Assembly (NCBI GenBank): GCA_027490755.1
Contig: JAIXXL010000008.1
Coordinates: forward strand, 108,234 to 172,233
Source of the DNA: Betaproteobacteria bacterium
GTDB lineage: Bacteria > Pseudomonadota > Gammaproteobacteria > Burkholderiales > UBA3065
Direction of reading: 5' to 3'
Length of the DNA stretch: 64,000 bases
Position numbers and translations under genes: made by a program. Positions within the stretch are counted from its first letter, which is position 1. Every line of letters starts with the position of its first letter. Below, one piece after another: positions 1 to 8,923 of this stretch. The notes beneath the pieces were generated by a model. The model made no database searches. It saw only the letters and a program-made list of their open reading frames with translations, and was not told where the DNA came from.

Positions 1-2009
1 TATTCGAAACCGAGCACCGCCTCCTCGGACAATACCGAGTCGATGACGGTGAAGGCCGGCTGGTTCGGCGCGATGTTCTCAAGCGGCGTGAAGATGCCAT
101 CGCCGGCGTCGACGCGGTTCTGGTCGTGCAGCACCGCGTGGCGGTGAAAGAACGTGCCGCGCTGGCAGTCCTGACCCGACAGGCGGATGGCGTAGCCCTG
201 CTGCAGCAGACTGGCGTAGGCCAGGTTCTCGGCCATGCCCCAGTCGAGCGGCAGCTTGCCCTCGCCCATGGCGCGCCGGTCGGTGATGATCTTCTCGACG
301 CGACCGTGTAGCTTGAATCCGGCCGGGATGTCGGTCAGCCGCTCGGCCAAGCGCTTCAGCTCCTTCATCGGCACGGTGGTGTCGCTGGCGACATGCCACG
401 GCGTCTTCTTGATGAAGGGGAGCCAGTTGATGGCGTGCTTGTGGTTGCGGTTGGCCGGCACCAGGTCGACCACCCGGTTGCCCTCCTCCATGGCCGCCTT
501 GTAGGCCTCGATCATGGCCTCCGGCTCATCGGCTGCGACCACACCCTCGGCGACCAGCCGCTGCGCGTAGAGCGCACGCGTACCCGGGTGCTTGGCCACG
601 TGGCTGTACATGATCGGCTGCGTCACCATCGGCTCGTCCTGCTCGTTGTGGCCGAGCTTGCGGAAGCAGACCATGTCGATGACGACATCGCGGCGGAAGG
701 TGTAGCGGAAGTCCAACGCCAGTTCGACCACGCGCATCACGGCGTCAGGGTCGTCGGCGTTGACGTGCAGGATCGGCGCATCGACCATCTTCGCCACGTC
801 GGTGCAGAACACCGTGGAGCGGATGTCGCGCGGGTCGGAGGTGGTGAAGCCGATCTGGTTGTTGACGATCAGGTGCAGGGTGCCGCCGGTGAAGTAGCCG
901 CGCGTCTGCGACAGATTGAGCGTCTCCATGACCACGCCCTGGCCACCGAACGCCGAATCACCATGCAGCAGGATCGGCACCACAAGCTTGCCCTCGGTAT
1001 CGCGCACGTGGTCTTGGCGCGCACGCGCCGAGCCCTCGACCACCGGGTTGACGATCTCGAGGTGCGACGGGTTGAACGAGAGCGCCAGGTGCACCGGGCC
1101 GTGCGGGGTGGCGACATCGGCCGAGAAACCCTGGTGGTACTTCACGTCGCCGGAGGGCAGATCGTGGTTGTGCTTGCCCTCGAACTCGTCGAACAGTTCT
1201 GCCGGCATCTTGCCGACCGTGTTGATCAGTACATTCAGGCGGCCGCGGTGAGCCATGCCGATCACCGCGACCTCGCCGCCACGCTCAGCGCAGCCGCGGA
1301 TCATCTGGTCGAGCACGGCGATCATGGTCTCGCCACCCTCGACCGAGAACCGCTTCTGCCCCACGTAACGAGTGTGCAGGTAGCGCTCGAGGGTCTCGGC
1401 GGCGGTGATCTTCTCGAGGATGCGACGGCGCATCGCGGTATCCGGCAGCGCGCGCATCTGCGGCCCTTCGAGCCGCTGCGCCAGCCAGCGCTTCTGCTCC
1501 GGCTGGGTGATGAACATGTACTCGGCGCCGATGCTGCCGCAGTACACAGCCTGCAACTCGTCGACCAGTTCGCGCAGCGGCAGGGTCTTGCCGCCGGCAA
1601 AGTCGCCCGTGCTGAACGGCGTTCCCATGTCGGCGTCGGTGAGCCCGTAGTGGGAAGGTTCGAGCTCGGGAATATGGGGCGGCTGGTGCCGCTGCAGCGG
1701 ATCGAGCCGCGCCCGGCGCACGCCGTAGCTGCGATAGGCCTCGATCATCTGCAGCACGGCGATCTGCCGTGCGTCGGTGCCGGCGGCACTGCCGCCGCGG
1801 GGTGCGCGCGCCTGATCGACCAGCGCCTGCACGATGCGCGAGTGGCTGACATCAGCCGACTCACTGGCAGGCGGCTGGTAACTGGTAAAGGTGGAACGCC
1901 AGGGCTCGGGAACGGCCGCCGGATCCTCGAGGAACTGCTCGTACAACTCCTCCAGATACGCCGCATTCCCTCCGTAAAGGAAGGAACTGGCGCGCCACAA
2001 TTCCATCAT
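1..2009 (-). CDS. sucA: 2-oxoglutarate dehydrogenase E1 component (partial, 3' end cut by window)
   Basis: Thiamine-diphosphate E1 subunit of the 2-oxoglutarate dehydrogenase complex, which decarboxylates 2-oxoglutarate and passes succinyl groups to the E2 lipoyl domain. The frame opens with MMELWRASSFLYGGN, the usual E1o N-terminus, and is open for 669 codons to the window edge, so roughly the last quarter of the protein is missing. The cofactor region reads HGDSAFGGQGVVMETLN and is followed by VNNQIGFTTSDPRD and KLGHNEQDEP, all typical of SucA. It lies about 100 bases downstream of gltA on the same strand and probably continues into sucB and lpd beyond the window. Two adjacent ATG codons (2009 and 2006) could start it; the Shine-Dalgarno is weak. 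Confidence 0.97.
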   Translation of the reverse strand, partial: MMELWRASSFLYGGNAAYLEELYEQFLEDPAAVPEPWRSTFTSYQPPASESADVSHSRIVQALVDQARAPRGGSAAGTDARQIAVLQMIEAYRSYGVRRARLDPLQRHQPPHIPELEPSHYGLTDADMGTPFSTGDFAGGKTLPLRELVDELQAVYCGSIGAEYMFITQPEQKRWLAQRLEGPQMRALPDTAMRRRILEKITAAETLERYLHTRYVGQKRFSVEGGETMIAVLDQMIRGCAERGGEVAVIGMAHRGRLNVLINTVGKMPAELFDEFEGKHNHDLPSGDVKYHQGFSADVATPHGPVHLALSFNPSHLEIVNPVVEGSARARQDHVRDTEGKLVVPILLHGDSAFGGQGVVMETLNLSQTRGYFTGGTLHLIVNNQIGFTTSDPRDIRSTVFCTDVAKMVDAPILHVNADDPDAVMRVVELALDFRYTFRRDVVIDMVCFRKLGHNEQDEPMVTQPIMYSHVAKHPGTRALYAQRLVAEGVVAADEPEAMIEAYKAAMEEGNRVVDLVPANRNHKHAINWLPFIKKTPWHVASDTTVPMKELKRLAERLTDIPAGFKLHGRVEKIITDRRAMGEGKLPLDWGMAENLAYASLLQQGYAIRLSGQDCQRGTFFHRHAVLHDQNRVDAGDGIFTPLENIAPNQPAFTVIDSVLSEEAVLGFE

Positions 2010-2060
2010 CGGCACACCCCGCTCTCGCTGCGGTCCGGCAAGGGCCAGACCCTCACTGCG

Positions 2061-2091
2061 CCCGGGCCCGCCCTAGGGGGGCGCGCCCGGG
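2061..2091. terminator. GC-rich hairpin between gltA and sucA
   Basis: Seven-base arms CCCGGGC (2061-2067) and GCCCGGG (2085-2091) can pair, with further imperfect G/C pairing inside. There is no T-run on either strand, so a complete intrinsic terminator is unlikely. It may be an mRNA-stabilising or attenuating structure separating the abundant gltA message from sucA. Confidence 0.35.
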
Positions 2092-2111
2092 TCCCTGCCG
2101 TGCCTGGAACC

Positions 2112-3392
2112 TCAGCGGTTCAGGTCGCGGCGGGCCGCCCCCACGTACAACTGGCGCGGGCGGCCGATCTTGCGCTCGGGGTCCGACATGAACTCGTTCC
2201 ACTGGCTGATCCAGCCGATGGTCCGCGACATGGCGAAGATCGCGGTGAACATCTTCACCGGGATGCCGAGTGCCTTCAGAACGATACCCGAATAGAAGTC
2301 CACATTTGGATACAGTTTACGTTCGATGAAGTAGTCGTCCTTCAGGGCGATCTCTTCGAGGCGCATGGCGATCTCGAGTTGCTCGGTGGTGATGCCCATC
2401 TCGCCCAGCACCTCGTGGCAGGTCTGGCGCATGACGCCCGCGCGCGGGTCGCGGTTCTTGTACACGCGGTGACCGAAGCCCATCAGGCGGAAGCTGTCGT
2501 TCTTGTCCTTGGCGCGGGCGATGAACTTGTCGATGTTCTTCACCTCGCCGATCTCGTCGAGCATCTTCAGCACTTCTTCGTTGGCGCCTCCGTGTGCCGG
2601 ACCCCACAGGGCCGCCACGCCCGCGGCGATGCAGGCGAACGGATTGGCGCCGGTGGAACCGGCCAGGCGGACGGTCGAGGTGGACGCGTTCTGCTCGTGG
2701 TCGGCGTGCAGGATCATGATGCGTTCAAGCGCACGCACCGCGATCGGGTTGGCGAAGTAGGGCTCGCACGGCGTAGCGAACATCATGTGCAGGAAATTGG
2801 CCACGTACGAGAGCTGGTTGTTCGGGTACATGAAGGGCAAGCCCTGGTTGTACTTGTAGCTCATCGCGGCGATGGTCGGCACCTTGGAGACCAGGCGGAA
2901 CATCGACAGCTCGCGGTCCTCTGGCAGGTTCACGTCGAGGTGGTCGTGGTAGAACGCCGACAGCGCGCCGATGGTGCCGCACATGACCGCCATCGGGTGC
3001 GCGTCACGGCGGAAGCCCTGGAAGAAGCGCGACATCTGGTCGTGGACCATGGTGTGCTTGCGGATACGCGTCTCGTAGGCCTCGAGGCGCTCCTTGTCGG
3101 GCAGCTCGCCGTACCACAGCAGGTAGCAGGTCTCGAGGAAGCTGCAGCGCTCGGCCAGCTGCTCGATCGGATAGCCGCGGTAGTAGAGGAGACCCTCGTC
3201 ACCATCGATGTAAGTGATGGCGGACTTGGTGCTGGCGGTTGCCAGGAAGCCGGGGTCGTAAGTAAAGATGCCGGCGTTGGTGACCGGGCGGATGTCCATC
3301 ACGTCCGGGCCGATCTGGCCCTTCAGCAGCGGCATCTCGACGGCCGGACGGCCATCGGAGAAGCTGAGGGTGGCTTTGACATTCTGGGTCAT
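2112..3392 (-). CDS. gltA: Citrate synthase, type I (hexameric)
   Basis: Condenses acetyl-CoA and oxaloacetate to citrate at the entry to the TCA cycle. At 426 residues it has the length of the Gram-negative type I enzyme. The catalytic histidines sit in [12 protein letters not shown] and in [10 protein letters not shown], the latter with [10 protein letters not shown] further on, and the catalytic aspartate region is VDFYSGIVL. The start ATG follows GGAGAAG at good spacing. It lies between sdhE and sucA on the same strand, so it is probably co-transcribed with sdhCDAB. Enzymes of this type are commonly inhibited by NADH; that is family knowledge and not visible here. Confidence 0.98.
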   Translation of the reverse strand: MTQNVKATLSFSDGRPAVEMPLLKGQIGPDVMDIRPVTNAGIFTYDPGFLATASTKSAITYIDGDEGLLYYRGYPIEQLAERCSFLETCYLLWYGELPDKERLEAYETRIRKHTMVHDQMSRFFQGFRRDAHPMAVMCGTIGALSAFYHDHLDVNLPEDRELSMFRLVSKVPTIAAMSYKYNQGLPFMYPNNQLSYVANFLHMMFATPCEPYFANPIAVRALERIMILHADHEQNASTSTVRLAGSTGANPFACIAAGVAALWGPAHGGANEEVLKMLDEIGEVKNIDKFIARAKDKNDSFRLMGFGHRVYKNRDPRAGVMRQTCHEVLGEMGITTEQLEIAMRLEEIALKDDYFIERKLYPNVDFYSGIVLKALGIPVKMFTAIFAMSRTIGWISQWNEFMSDPERKIGRPRQLYVGAARRDLNR

Positions 3393-3434
3393 GGAAGGTC
3401 TTCTCCAAAAACGGTCAGCGCATAGCGCCGAGGC

Positions 3435-3680
3435 TTAAATCCGCGCAGCGAAACCAACGATGTCGTCCACCATCGGCTGCACTTCCGGGTCATTGCACTG
3501 GGTACGGGCGTTAAACCAGTCCCAGATGTCGTTATCGGGGTACTCGAGAAGCGACTGGAACGCCTCTCTCTGCACCTCCGTCATCTCGTCAAAGCGCGCC
3601 TCGAGGTACCGGGACAGGATCAGATCCAGTTCCAGCATCCCGCGCCGGCAACGCCAGCGGACGCGCTCTTTCTCCCCCAT
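3435..3680 (-). CDS. sdhE: FAD assembly factor SdhE (succinate dehydrogenase assembly factor 2 family)
   Basis: Small 81-residue cytoplasmic protein that promotes covalent attachment of FAD to SdhA. The family signature RGMLE is at residues 13-17 (RRGMLELDLIL), followed by the usual acidic helical bundle ending in DDIVGFAA. It sits between sdhB (9 bases upstream) and gltA, the standard betaproteobacterial position, which supports the call strongly for such a short protein. Confidence 0.95.
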   Translation of the reverse strand: MGEKERVRWRCRRGMLELDLILSRYLEARFDEMTEVQREAFQSLLEYPDNDIWDWFNARTQCNDPEVQPMVDDIVGFAARI

Positions 3681-3689
3681 GACTCGCGG

Positions 3690-4385
3690 CTACACCATCC
3701 GCTTGATCATGATGTCCTTGATCTTGCCGATCGCCCGGGTGGGGTTGAGCCCCTTGGGACAAACGTCAACGCAGTTCATGATCGAGTGGCAGCGGAACAG
3801 CTTGTAAGGATCCTCCAGATCGTCCAGACGCTCGTTGGTGGCCTGGTCGCGGCTGTCGGCAATGAAGCGGTAACTCTGCAGCAGCGCCGCCGGGCCCAGG
3901 AACTTGTCAGGATTCCACCAGAACGAGGGGCAGGAGGTGCTGCAGCAAGCGCAGAGAATACATTCATAAAGGCCGTCGAGTTCAAGACGGTCCTCCGGGC
4001 TCTGCAGACGCTCGGTCTCGGGTGCCGGATCGTTGTTGATGACGAACGGCTTTACCGAGTGGTAGGCGCGGAAGAACTGCGTCATGTCGACGATCAGGTC
4101 GCGGATCACCGGCAGGCCGGGGATCGGGCGCAGCGTCACGTGGTCGCCCAGTTCGGCGACCGTGGTGATGCAGGCCAGACCGTTGCGGCCGTTGATGTTC
4201 ATCGCATCCGAGCCGCACACGCCCTCGCGGCATGAACGCCGGAAGGCCAGCGTGTCGTCGTGCGACTTCAGCCGGATGAGCGCATCGAGCAACATCTTGT
4301 CGGTGGGATCGAGCGGGATGTCGTACTCCTGCATGTACGGCTTGGCGTCGACATCGGGGTTGTAGCGGTAGACCGAGAAACGCAT
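3690..4385 (-). CDS. sdhB: Succinate dehydrogenase iron-sulfur subunit
   Basis: Electron-transfer subunit of complex II, carrying electrons from the SdhA flavin to quinone. All three cluster motifs are visible: [2Fe-2S] ligands in CREGVCGSDAMNINGRNGLAC, [4Fe-4S] in CILCACCSTSCPS and [3Fe-4S] in CHSIMNCVDVCPKGLNP. Its 231 residues are full length. AGGAGAG precedes the ATG. It follows sdhA by 18 bases and precedes sdhE by 9, in the sdhCDAB operon order. Confidence 0.98.
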   Translation of the reverse strand: MRFSVYRYNPDVDAKPYMQEYDIPLDPTDKMLLDALIRLKSHDDTLAFRRSCREGVCGSDAMNINGRNGLACITTVAELGDHVTLRPIPGLPVIRDLIVDMTQFFRAYHSVKPFVINNDPAPETERLQSPEDRLELDGLYECILCACCSTSCPSFWWNPDKFLGPAALLQSYRFIADSRDQATNERLDDLEDPYKLFRCHSIMNCVDVCPKGLNPTRAIGKIKDIMIKRMV

Positions 4386-4403
4386 GGGTGCTCTCCTGAA
4401 TCC

Positions 4404-6167
4404 TTAGTAGACGCGCGCCTTGGGCGGGATCGAGTCGACGGTGAGCGGCTTCAGCCGCACCGGCTTGAACTCCACCCGTTGGTCTTCGCTGTAGTACAGG
4501 CTGTGCTTCATCCAGTTGGTGTCGTCGCGGTCCGGGAAGTCGTCACGGGCATGCGCGCCGCGGCTCTCGGTGCGGGTGTTGGCAGTGATCAGGGTGGACA
4601 TGGCCACCTCGATCAGGTTGTCCAGCTCCAGGGCCTCGACACGGGCGGTGTTGAACACCTTCGACTTGTCCTTGATGCCGGTGCGCTTCACGCGCTCGGC
4701 AACCTCACGGATCTTCGCCACGCCCTCGGCCAGCACGTCGCCGGTGCGGAACACGCCGGCATGGCGCTGGATGATGTTGCGCAGGTCGCGACCGACGTCG
4801 GTCACCGACTCGCCATCCTTCTGGTTGTCGAGGCGGGCCAGGCGCGACAGCGACAGGTCGGCCGCGGTGGCCGGCAGCGGCTTCTGCACCGGGTTGGCCT
4901 TGAGCCACTCGATGGCGTGGTCGCCAGCGGCCTTGCCGAAGACCACCAGGTCGAGCAGCGAGTTGGTGCCGAGGCGGTTGGCGCCGTGCACCGAGACGCA
5001 GGCGCACTCACCCATCGCCCACAGGCCCGGCACCACCTCATCGGGCGAGGTGCCGTGCGGAGCGACGACCTGGCCGTTGATGTTGGTCGGGATGCCGCCC
5101 ATCATGTAGTGGCAGGTCGGCACTACCGGGATCGGGTCCTTGACCGGGTCGACGCCGCCGAAGCGGATGGCGATCTCGCGGATCCCCGGCAGACGCTGGT
5201 TGATGACTTCCGGCCCGAGGTGGTCGAGCTTGAGCAGCACGTGGTCCTTGTTCGGGCCACATCCGCGGCCCTCGTAGATCTCGACTGCCATGGCACGCGA
5301 CACCACGTCGCGCGAGGCCAGATCCTTCACGGTGGGCGCGTAGCGCTCCATGAAACGCTCGCCGTTCGCGTTGAGCAGATACCCACCCTCGCCACGAACG
5401 CCCTCGGTGATCAGCACACCGGCACCGGCCACGCCGGTGGGGTGGAACTGCCAGAACTCCATATCCTCGAGCGGGATGCCGGCGCGGGCACACATACCGA
5501 GGCCATCACCGGTGTTGATGAAGGCGTTGGTGCTGGAGGCAAAGATGCGGCCAGCACCGCCGGTGGCCAGCAGCGTGGCGCGAGCCTGCAGGATCATGCA
5601 CTCGCCGGTCTCCATCTCCAGCGCGACCACGCCGACCACGTCGCCATCGGCGTCGCGGATCAGGTCGAGCGCCATCCACTCGACGAAGAATTGGGTGCGG
5701 GCGCGCACGTTACGCTGGTAAAGCGTGTGCAGCATGGCGTGGCCGGTACGGTCGGCCGCGGCGCAGGCACGCTGCACCGGACGGGCACCGAACTCTTGCG
5801 TGTGACCGCCGAACGGGCGCTGATAGATCTTGCCGTTGTCCAGGCGGTCGAACGGCATGCCGAAGTGCTCGAGCTCGATCACCACACGAGGTGCCATGCG
5901 GCACATGTACTCGATGGCGTCCTGGTCACCCAGCCAGTCCGACCCCTTGACGGTGTCGTACATGTGCCAGAGCCAGTTGTCTTCCTGCGAGTTGCCAAGC
6001 GCTGCCGAGATACCGCCCTGGGCGGCGACGGTGTGGCTGCGTGTGGGGAAGACCTTGGAGAGGACCGCGACCTTGAGGCCGGCCTCCGAAAGTTGCAGTG
6101 CGGCGCGCAGGCCGGCGCCACCGGCGCCGACGATCACCGCGTCAAAGGAACGTACGGGCAGTCCCAT
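4404..6167 (-). CDS. sdhA: Succinate dehydrogenase flavoprotein subunit
   Basis: Catalytic subunit of complex II, oxidising succinate to fumarate at the cytoplasmic face of the inner membrane. The N-terminal dinucleotide fold is VGAGGAGLRAAL, and the FAD-attachment histidine lies in SHTVAAQGGISAAL. Later motifs include HPTGVAGAGVLITEG and the substrate-site residues around GVRGEGGYL. Length (587) is normal. The start ATG overlaps the sdhD stop by one base (TGATG), implying translational coupling with the membrane anchor. Confidence 0.98.
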   Translation of the reverse strand: MGLPVRSFDAVIVGAGGAGLRAALQLSEAGLKVAVLSKVFPTRSHTVAAQGGISAALGNSQEDNWLWHMYDTVKGSDWLGDQDAIEYMCRMAPRVVIELEHFGMPFDRLDNGKIYQRPFGGHTQEFGARPVQRACAAADRTGHAMLHTLYQRNVRARTQFFVEWMALDLIRDADGDVVGVVALEMETGECMILQARATLLATGGAGRIFASSTNAFINTGDGLGMCARAGIPLEDMEFWQFHPTGVAGAGVLITEGVRGEGGYLLNANGERFMERYAPTVKDLASRDVVSRAMAVEIYEGRGCGPNKDHVLLKLDHLGPEVINQRLPGIREIAIRFGGVDPVKDPIPVVPTCHYMMGGIPTNINGQVVAPHGTSPDEVVPGLWAMGECACVSVHGANRLGTNSLLDLVVFGKAAGDHAIEWLKANPVQKPLPATAADLSLSRLARLDNQKDGESVTDVGRDLRNIIQRHAGVFRTGDVLAEGVAKIREVAERVKRTGIKDKSKVFNTARVEALELDNLIEVAMSTLITANTRTESRGAHARDDFPDRDDTNWMKHSLYYSEDQRVEFKPVRLKPLTVDSIPPKARVY

Positions 6168-6511
6168 CAGTGGCTCCAGACCAGTTCAAAGACCCAGCCG
6201 GCGTAGGCGACCAGCGCCAGGACCGTCAGGGTGTGCAGGGTGAGCCGGATCGAGACCGGCTGGATGTAGTCCATGTAGATGTCTCGCACTCCGATCCAGG
6301 CGTGGTAGAGCACCGACAGCAGGAACACGAACAGCGCAACGCGCATCCAGTCCGGCTCGAACACGCCGGACCAGCCCTCGTAGCCGGGCTCGGCAGCGAC
6401 GATGCGCAGGCCAGCCACGACCGTGAAGACGAGCATGACAACGGCGGAGAGCCGCTGCACCAGCCAGTCGCGCAAGCCGTAGTGCGCGCCGGTGACTATG
6501 CGCTTCACCAT
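6167..6511 (-). CDS. sdhD: Succinate dehydrogenase membrane anchor subunit D
   Basis: Second membrane anchor of complex II, 114 residues with three hydrophobic helices. The conserved segment with the haem/quinone-site histidine reads YHAWIGVRDIYMDYI, characteristic of the family. It overlaps sdhC by 7 bases and sdhA by 1. Identification rests on operon position plus this motif, since anchors diverge quickly. Confidence 0.95.
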   Translation of the reverse strand: MVKRIVTGAHYGLRDWLVQRLSAVVMLVFTVVAGLRIVAAEPGYEGWSGVFEPDWMRVALFVFLLSVLYHAWIGVRDIYMDYIQPVSIRLTLHTLTVLALVAYAGWVFELVWSH

Positions 6512-6894
6512 AGTTGCACCCCCACCAGGGCGGTCAGGGCCAGACTCGCAATCATGACGATCATGGCGCTGCGGTTGGCCGGGACGCGGTCAAGGCCGAT
6601 ATGCAGGTCGAGCAGCAGATACCGGATACCGGCACAGAAGTGGTGCGAGTAAGACCACACCAGAACCAGCACCGCCAGCTTGACCAGGGCCTGATCGAAG
6701 AACGCAGCGGCGGCGGCGTAGGTCTCGGCGCTGTCGAGGGACTGGTCCAGCTGGTAGATCAGGACCGGCAACGCCAAAAAGAGCAGCGCGCCACTGACGC
6801 GGTGCAGGATCGACACCTTGGCCGGCAGCGGCAGACTGATCCGCAGCAGGTCGAGGTGCTTGGGCCGCTTGGCCGCACTCGATAGGGAGTTCAT
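6505..6894 (-). CDS. sdhC: Succinate dehydrogenase cytochrome b556 subunit
   Basis: First membrane anchor of complex II, helping bind haem b and ubiquinone. The N-terminal signature RPKHLDLLRISLPLPAKVSI and HRVSGALLF are visible, with the second histidine region SHHFCAGIRYLLLD. The start at 6894 (MNSLSS, 129 residues) is preferred over a 22-residue upstream extension because it fits family length and has GGAG 11 bases upstream. It is the first gene of the sdh operon and lies 87 bases downstream of the gntR stop. Confidence 0.95.
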   Translation of the reverse strand: MNSLSSAAKRPKHLDLLRISLPLPAKVSILHRVSGALLFLALPVLIYQLDQSLDSAETYAAAAAFFDQALVKLAVLVLVWSYSHHFCAGIRYLLLDLHIGLDRVPANRSAMIVMIASLALTALVGVQLW

Positions 6895-6952
6895 GGGTGA
6901 CAAGGCTCCGGTTTCGCTAAGGTTGGTGGGTTGCTGGAAATGGCTCACGGCG

Positions 6953-6968
6953 CGGGCCAAAAGGCCCG
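6953..6968 (-). terminator. Short perfect hairpin between gntR and sdhC
   Basis: CGGGCC-AAAA-GGCCCG forms a six-base perfect stem with a four-base loop just downstream of the gntR stop. It lacks a T-tract on the reading strand. It could slow or attenuate read-through from gntR into sdhC. Confidence 0.3.
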
Positions 6969-6980
6969 ATACCTAATAGA

Positions 6981-7010
6981 ATTAGTCTAATGTAGTTGCA
7001 TAATAATGTG
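6981..7010 (-). promoter_or_regulatory. AT-rich dyad upstream of sdhC, candidate sdh promoter/operator
   Basis: ATTAGTCTAAT (6981-6991) is an odd-centred inverted repeat with 5-base arms overlapping the gntR stop codon. It sits in a conspicuously AT-rich stretch within very GC-rich DNA, about 90 bases upstream of the sdhC start. TATTAG- and TTATGC-like hexamers are present on the minus strand, but no convincing -35/-10 pair can be assigned. Promoter function is inferred from position and composition. Confidence 0.3.
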
Positions 7011-7719
7011 ATGCCGTGTCGTAGTGGCCCAACCGCCACTCCATCGGCAGGTCGTCATAGGTATAGGCCACGCGCTCCACCGCTAGCAAGGGAGATCGCT
7101 CATCGACACCCAGATCGGCGGCAACATCGGCCTGCGCAACCACCGCCGTGAGGTGCTCCTCGGCGCGGATCAGACGAACGCCGAAGCGCGTCTCAAAAAG
7201 ACTGTACATGCTGCCCTCCCAAGCCTCGATCACGCTCGCGTCCAGCGCGCCGAAAACGCTGGCGGGCAGAACGATGCGGTCGTGCGTCACGGGACGCCCC
7301 GAGAAAGACAACACGCGGCGCACCTCGACCACCGGCTCACCCTCGGCCAGATTCAACATGACGGCGGCCCGCCCGCTGGCAGTATCGCGGCGGCAACTGA
7401 TCAGACGACTCTCGTGGGTCTCGACGCTGCCATCGGCCGCCCGCAGCCGCAGAAAGCGGGTGGAGTTGCGGTCCTCTGCGTGGGTGGCCACGAAGGTCCC
7501 GCGACCCTGGCGGCGCATCAGCAGGTTGTCGGTGGCGAGCTCGTCGATGGCCTTGCGCACCGTGCCCTGGCTCACGCCAAAGCGGCTAGCCAGCTCGGAC
7601 TCGCTCGGGATCATCTGGCCCGGCTTCCACTCACCATTCGCAAGGCTGCTCACCAGCAGCGACTTGATCTGGCCGTAGAGGGGCTGATAACTGGGTATGG
7701 ACGCGGCCTTCTCGTTCAT
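6982..7719 (-). CDS. GntR family transcriptional regulator, HutC/UTRA type
   Basis: DNA-binding repressor with an N-terminal winged helix (residues about 10-75: PLYGQIKSLL, then PSESELASRFGVSQGTVRKA) and a C-terminal UTRA ligand domain (about 95-235). The start at 7719 (MNEKAAS, 245 residues) removes a 13-residue extension that does not look like coding sequence. It lies between the leftward sdh-gltA-sucA genes and the rightward lyase-acnB genes, so it probably controls TCA-cycle flux in response to an acid or CoA intermediate; the ligand is unknown. A palindrome in the divergent gap (7763-7780) is the obvious candidate operator, allowing autoregulation. Confidence 0.9.
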   Translation of the reverse strand: MNEKAASIPSYQPLYGQIKSLLVSSLANGEWKPGQMIPSESELASRFGVSQGTVRKAIDELATDNLLMRRQGRGTFVATHAEDRNSTRFLRLRAADGSVETHESRLISCRRDTASGRAAVMLNLAEGEPVVEVRRVLSFSGRPVTHDRIVLPASVFGALDASVIEAWEGSMYSLFETRFGVRLIRAEEHLTAVVAQADVAADLGVDERSPLLAVERVAYTYDDLPMEWRLGHYDTASHYYATTLD

Positions 7720-7762
7720 GCCGTTGAATCTAGCACCCGGATCGGGCCCAGTCCACATACTG

Positions 7763-7780
7763 ATATCTTATATAAGACAT
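7763..7780. promoter_or_regulatory. Near-perfect 18-bp palindrome, candidate GntR operator
   Basis: The core TCTTATATAAGA (7766-7777) is a perfect palindrome and extends to ATATCTTATATAAGACAT with one mismatched pair. It lies 44-61 bases upstream of the gntR start and about 100 bases upstream of the lyase start, in the divergent intergenic region. An AT-rich symmetric site here fits a dimeric GntR regulator acting on both promoters. Binding is inferred. Confidence 0.6.
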
Positions 7781-7881
7781 AAGTATGCATACCGGGCGTG
7801 CTATGGCACACTCGATGCTGCACCGCACACCATCTGCGTCACGTTGTCAGGCCCCTCCTCAACCGACCCGCTCCCGCCGCG

Positions 7882-8874
7882 ATGACCACCAACCCGAACT
7901 CCCCCGACGTCGTCCTTTTCCCGGACGAGAAGCCGTTACCGATCCTGCCCGCCGCCGAACACTACGCCGGCTCCGAAAAGCTGATGTTGAAGTCGTTCGC
8001 CATGCAGGACGAGTTCGGGCCGGTGTTCGACGTGACCTGTGACTGCGAAGACGGCGCCGCCGCCGGCACCGAGAAGCAGCACGCGCACCTCGTGGCGCGC
8101 ATGATCAACTCGGAGCAGAACCACTTCGGTCGCGCCGGAACCCGCATCCACGACTTCCAGCATCCCAGCTTCACAGACGACATCGACATCCTGATCGGTG
8201 AAGCCGGCGAACGCATCGCCTACATCACGCTGCCGAAGTCGCCCAACTACGCCATGGCGCTGGCGGCGGTCGAGTACATCCAGAAGCGCACGCAGGCCAT
8301 GGGGGTGAAGCGCACCATCCCGCTGCACCTGATGATCGAGTCGCCCACCGCCGTGCACGACGTCTGGAAGATCGCGGCCCTGCCCGGCTGTGAGGTCATC
8401 GACTTCGGCCTGATGGACTTCGTCTCCAGCTACCAGGGCGCCATCCCGTCGACCGGGATGCAGAGCCCGATGCAGTTCACGCACCCGCTGATCGTGCGCG
8501 CCAAGGGCGCGATCGGCACCGCCGCGGCCGCGCATGGCGTCATCGCCTCGCACAACGTGACCCGCGACGTGAAGAACCCCGCGACGGCAGGCAGCGACGC
8601 CCGCCGCGCCAAGGAAGAGTTCGGATTCCTGCGCATGTGGTCGATCCACCCGTCGCAGATCCTGCCGATCGTCGAGGCGATGCGCCCGGACCCCACCGAT
8701 GTCGCCGACTCCTCGGCCATCCTGCTGCTGGCGCAGGCGGCCGACTGGGGCCCGGTGTCGTACGCAGAAAAGCTGCACGACCGCGCGAGTTACCGCTACA
8801 ACTGGCAGGTACTCAAGCGTGCCCGCGCCACCGGTGTGAGCATCCCGTCCGAGGCCGAAAAAGCCTTCTTCTGA
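7882..8874 (+). CDS. HpcH/HpaI aldolase / citrate-lyase-beta family (malyl-CoA-lyase-like)
   Basis: TIM-barrel lyase of the CitE/malyl-CoA lyase superfamily; members cleave or form (S)-malyl-CoA, citramalyl-CoA or related beta-hydroxyacyl-CoA esters using Mg2+. The metal-site motif is CDCEDG (residues 53-58), the second acidic ligand region is LMIESPTAVHD, and the C-terminal RMWSIHPSQI is typical of malyl-CoA-lyase-like proteins. The start at 7882 (MTTNPNSP, 330 residues) is preferred over an extended frame through the promoter region. It precedes acnB by 49 bases on the same strand. The exact substrate cannot be told from sequence; malyl-CoA, citramalyl-CoA and methylmalyl-CoA are the main possibilities. 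Confidence 0.88.
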   Translation: MTTNPNSPDVVLFPDEKPLPILPAAEHYAGSEKLMLKSFAMQDEFGPVFDVTCDCEDGAAAGTEKQHAHLVARMINSEQNHFGRAGTRIHDFQHPSFTDDIDILIGEAGERIAYITLPKSPNYAMALAAVEYIQKRTQAMGVKRTIPLHLMIESPTAVHDVWKIAALPGCEVIDFGLMDFVSSYQGAIPSTGMQSPMQFTHPLIVRAKGAIGTAAAAHGVIASHNVTRDVKNPATAGSDARRAKEEFGFLRMWSIHPSQILPIVEAMRPDPTDVADSSAILLLAQAADWGPVSYAEKLHDRASYRYNWQVLKRARATGVSIPSEAEKAFF

Positions 8875-8923
8875 CCCCCAGGCACCCCGCCGTCCCGAAA
8901 CACGCTGACACGAGGAACCGACC

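Noticed and set aside
393..3425. 1010-residue open frame on the plus strand opposite sucA and gltA
   Set aside because: It is exactly antisense to two well-supported enzymes, crosses their intergenic region, has no recognisable domain and is rich in His/Arg/Gly/Val as expected from reverse-complemented GC-rich codons.
4260..6206. 648-residue plus-strand open frame opposite sdhA
   Set aside because: Antisense shadow of sdhA with no start signals, motif or conserved fold.
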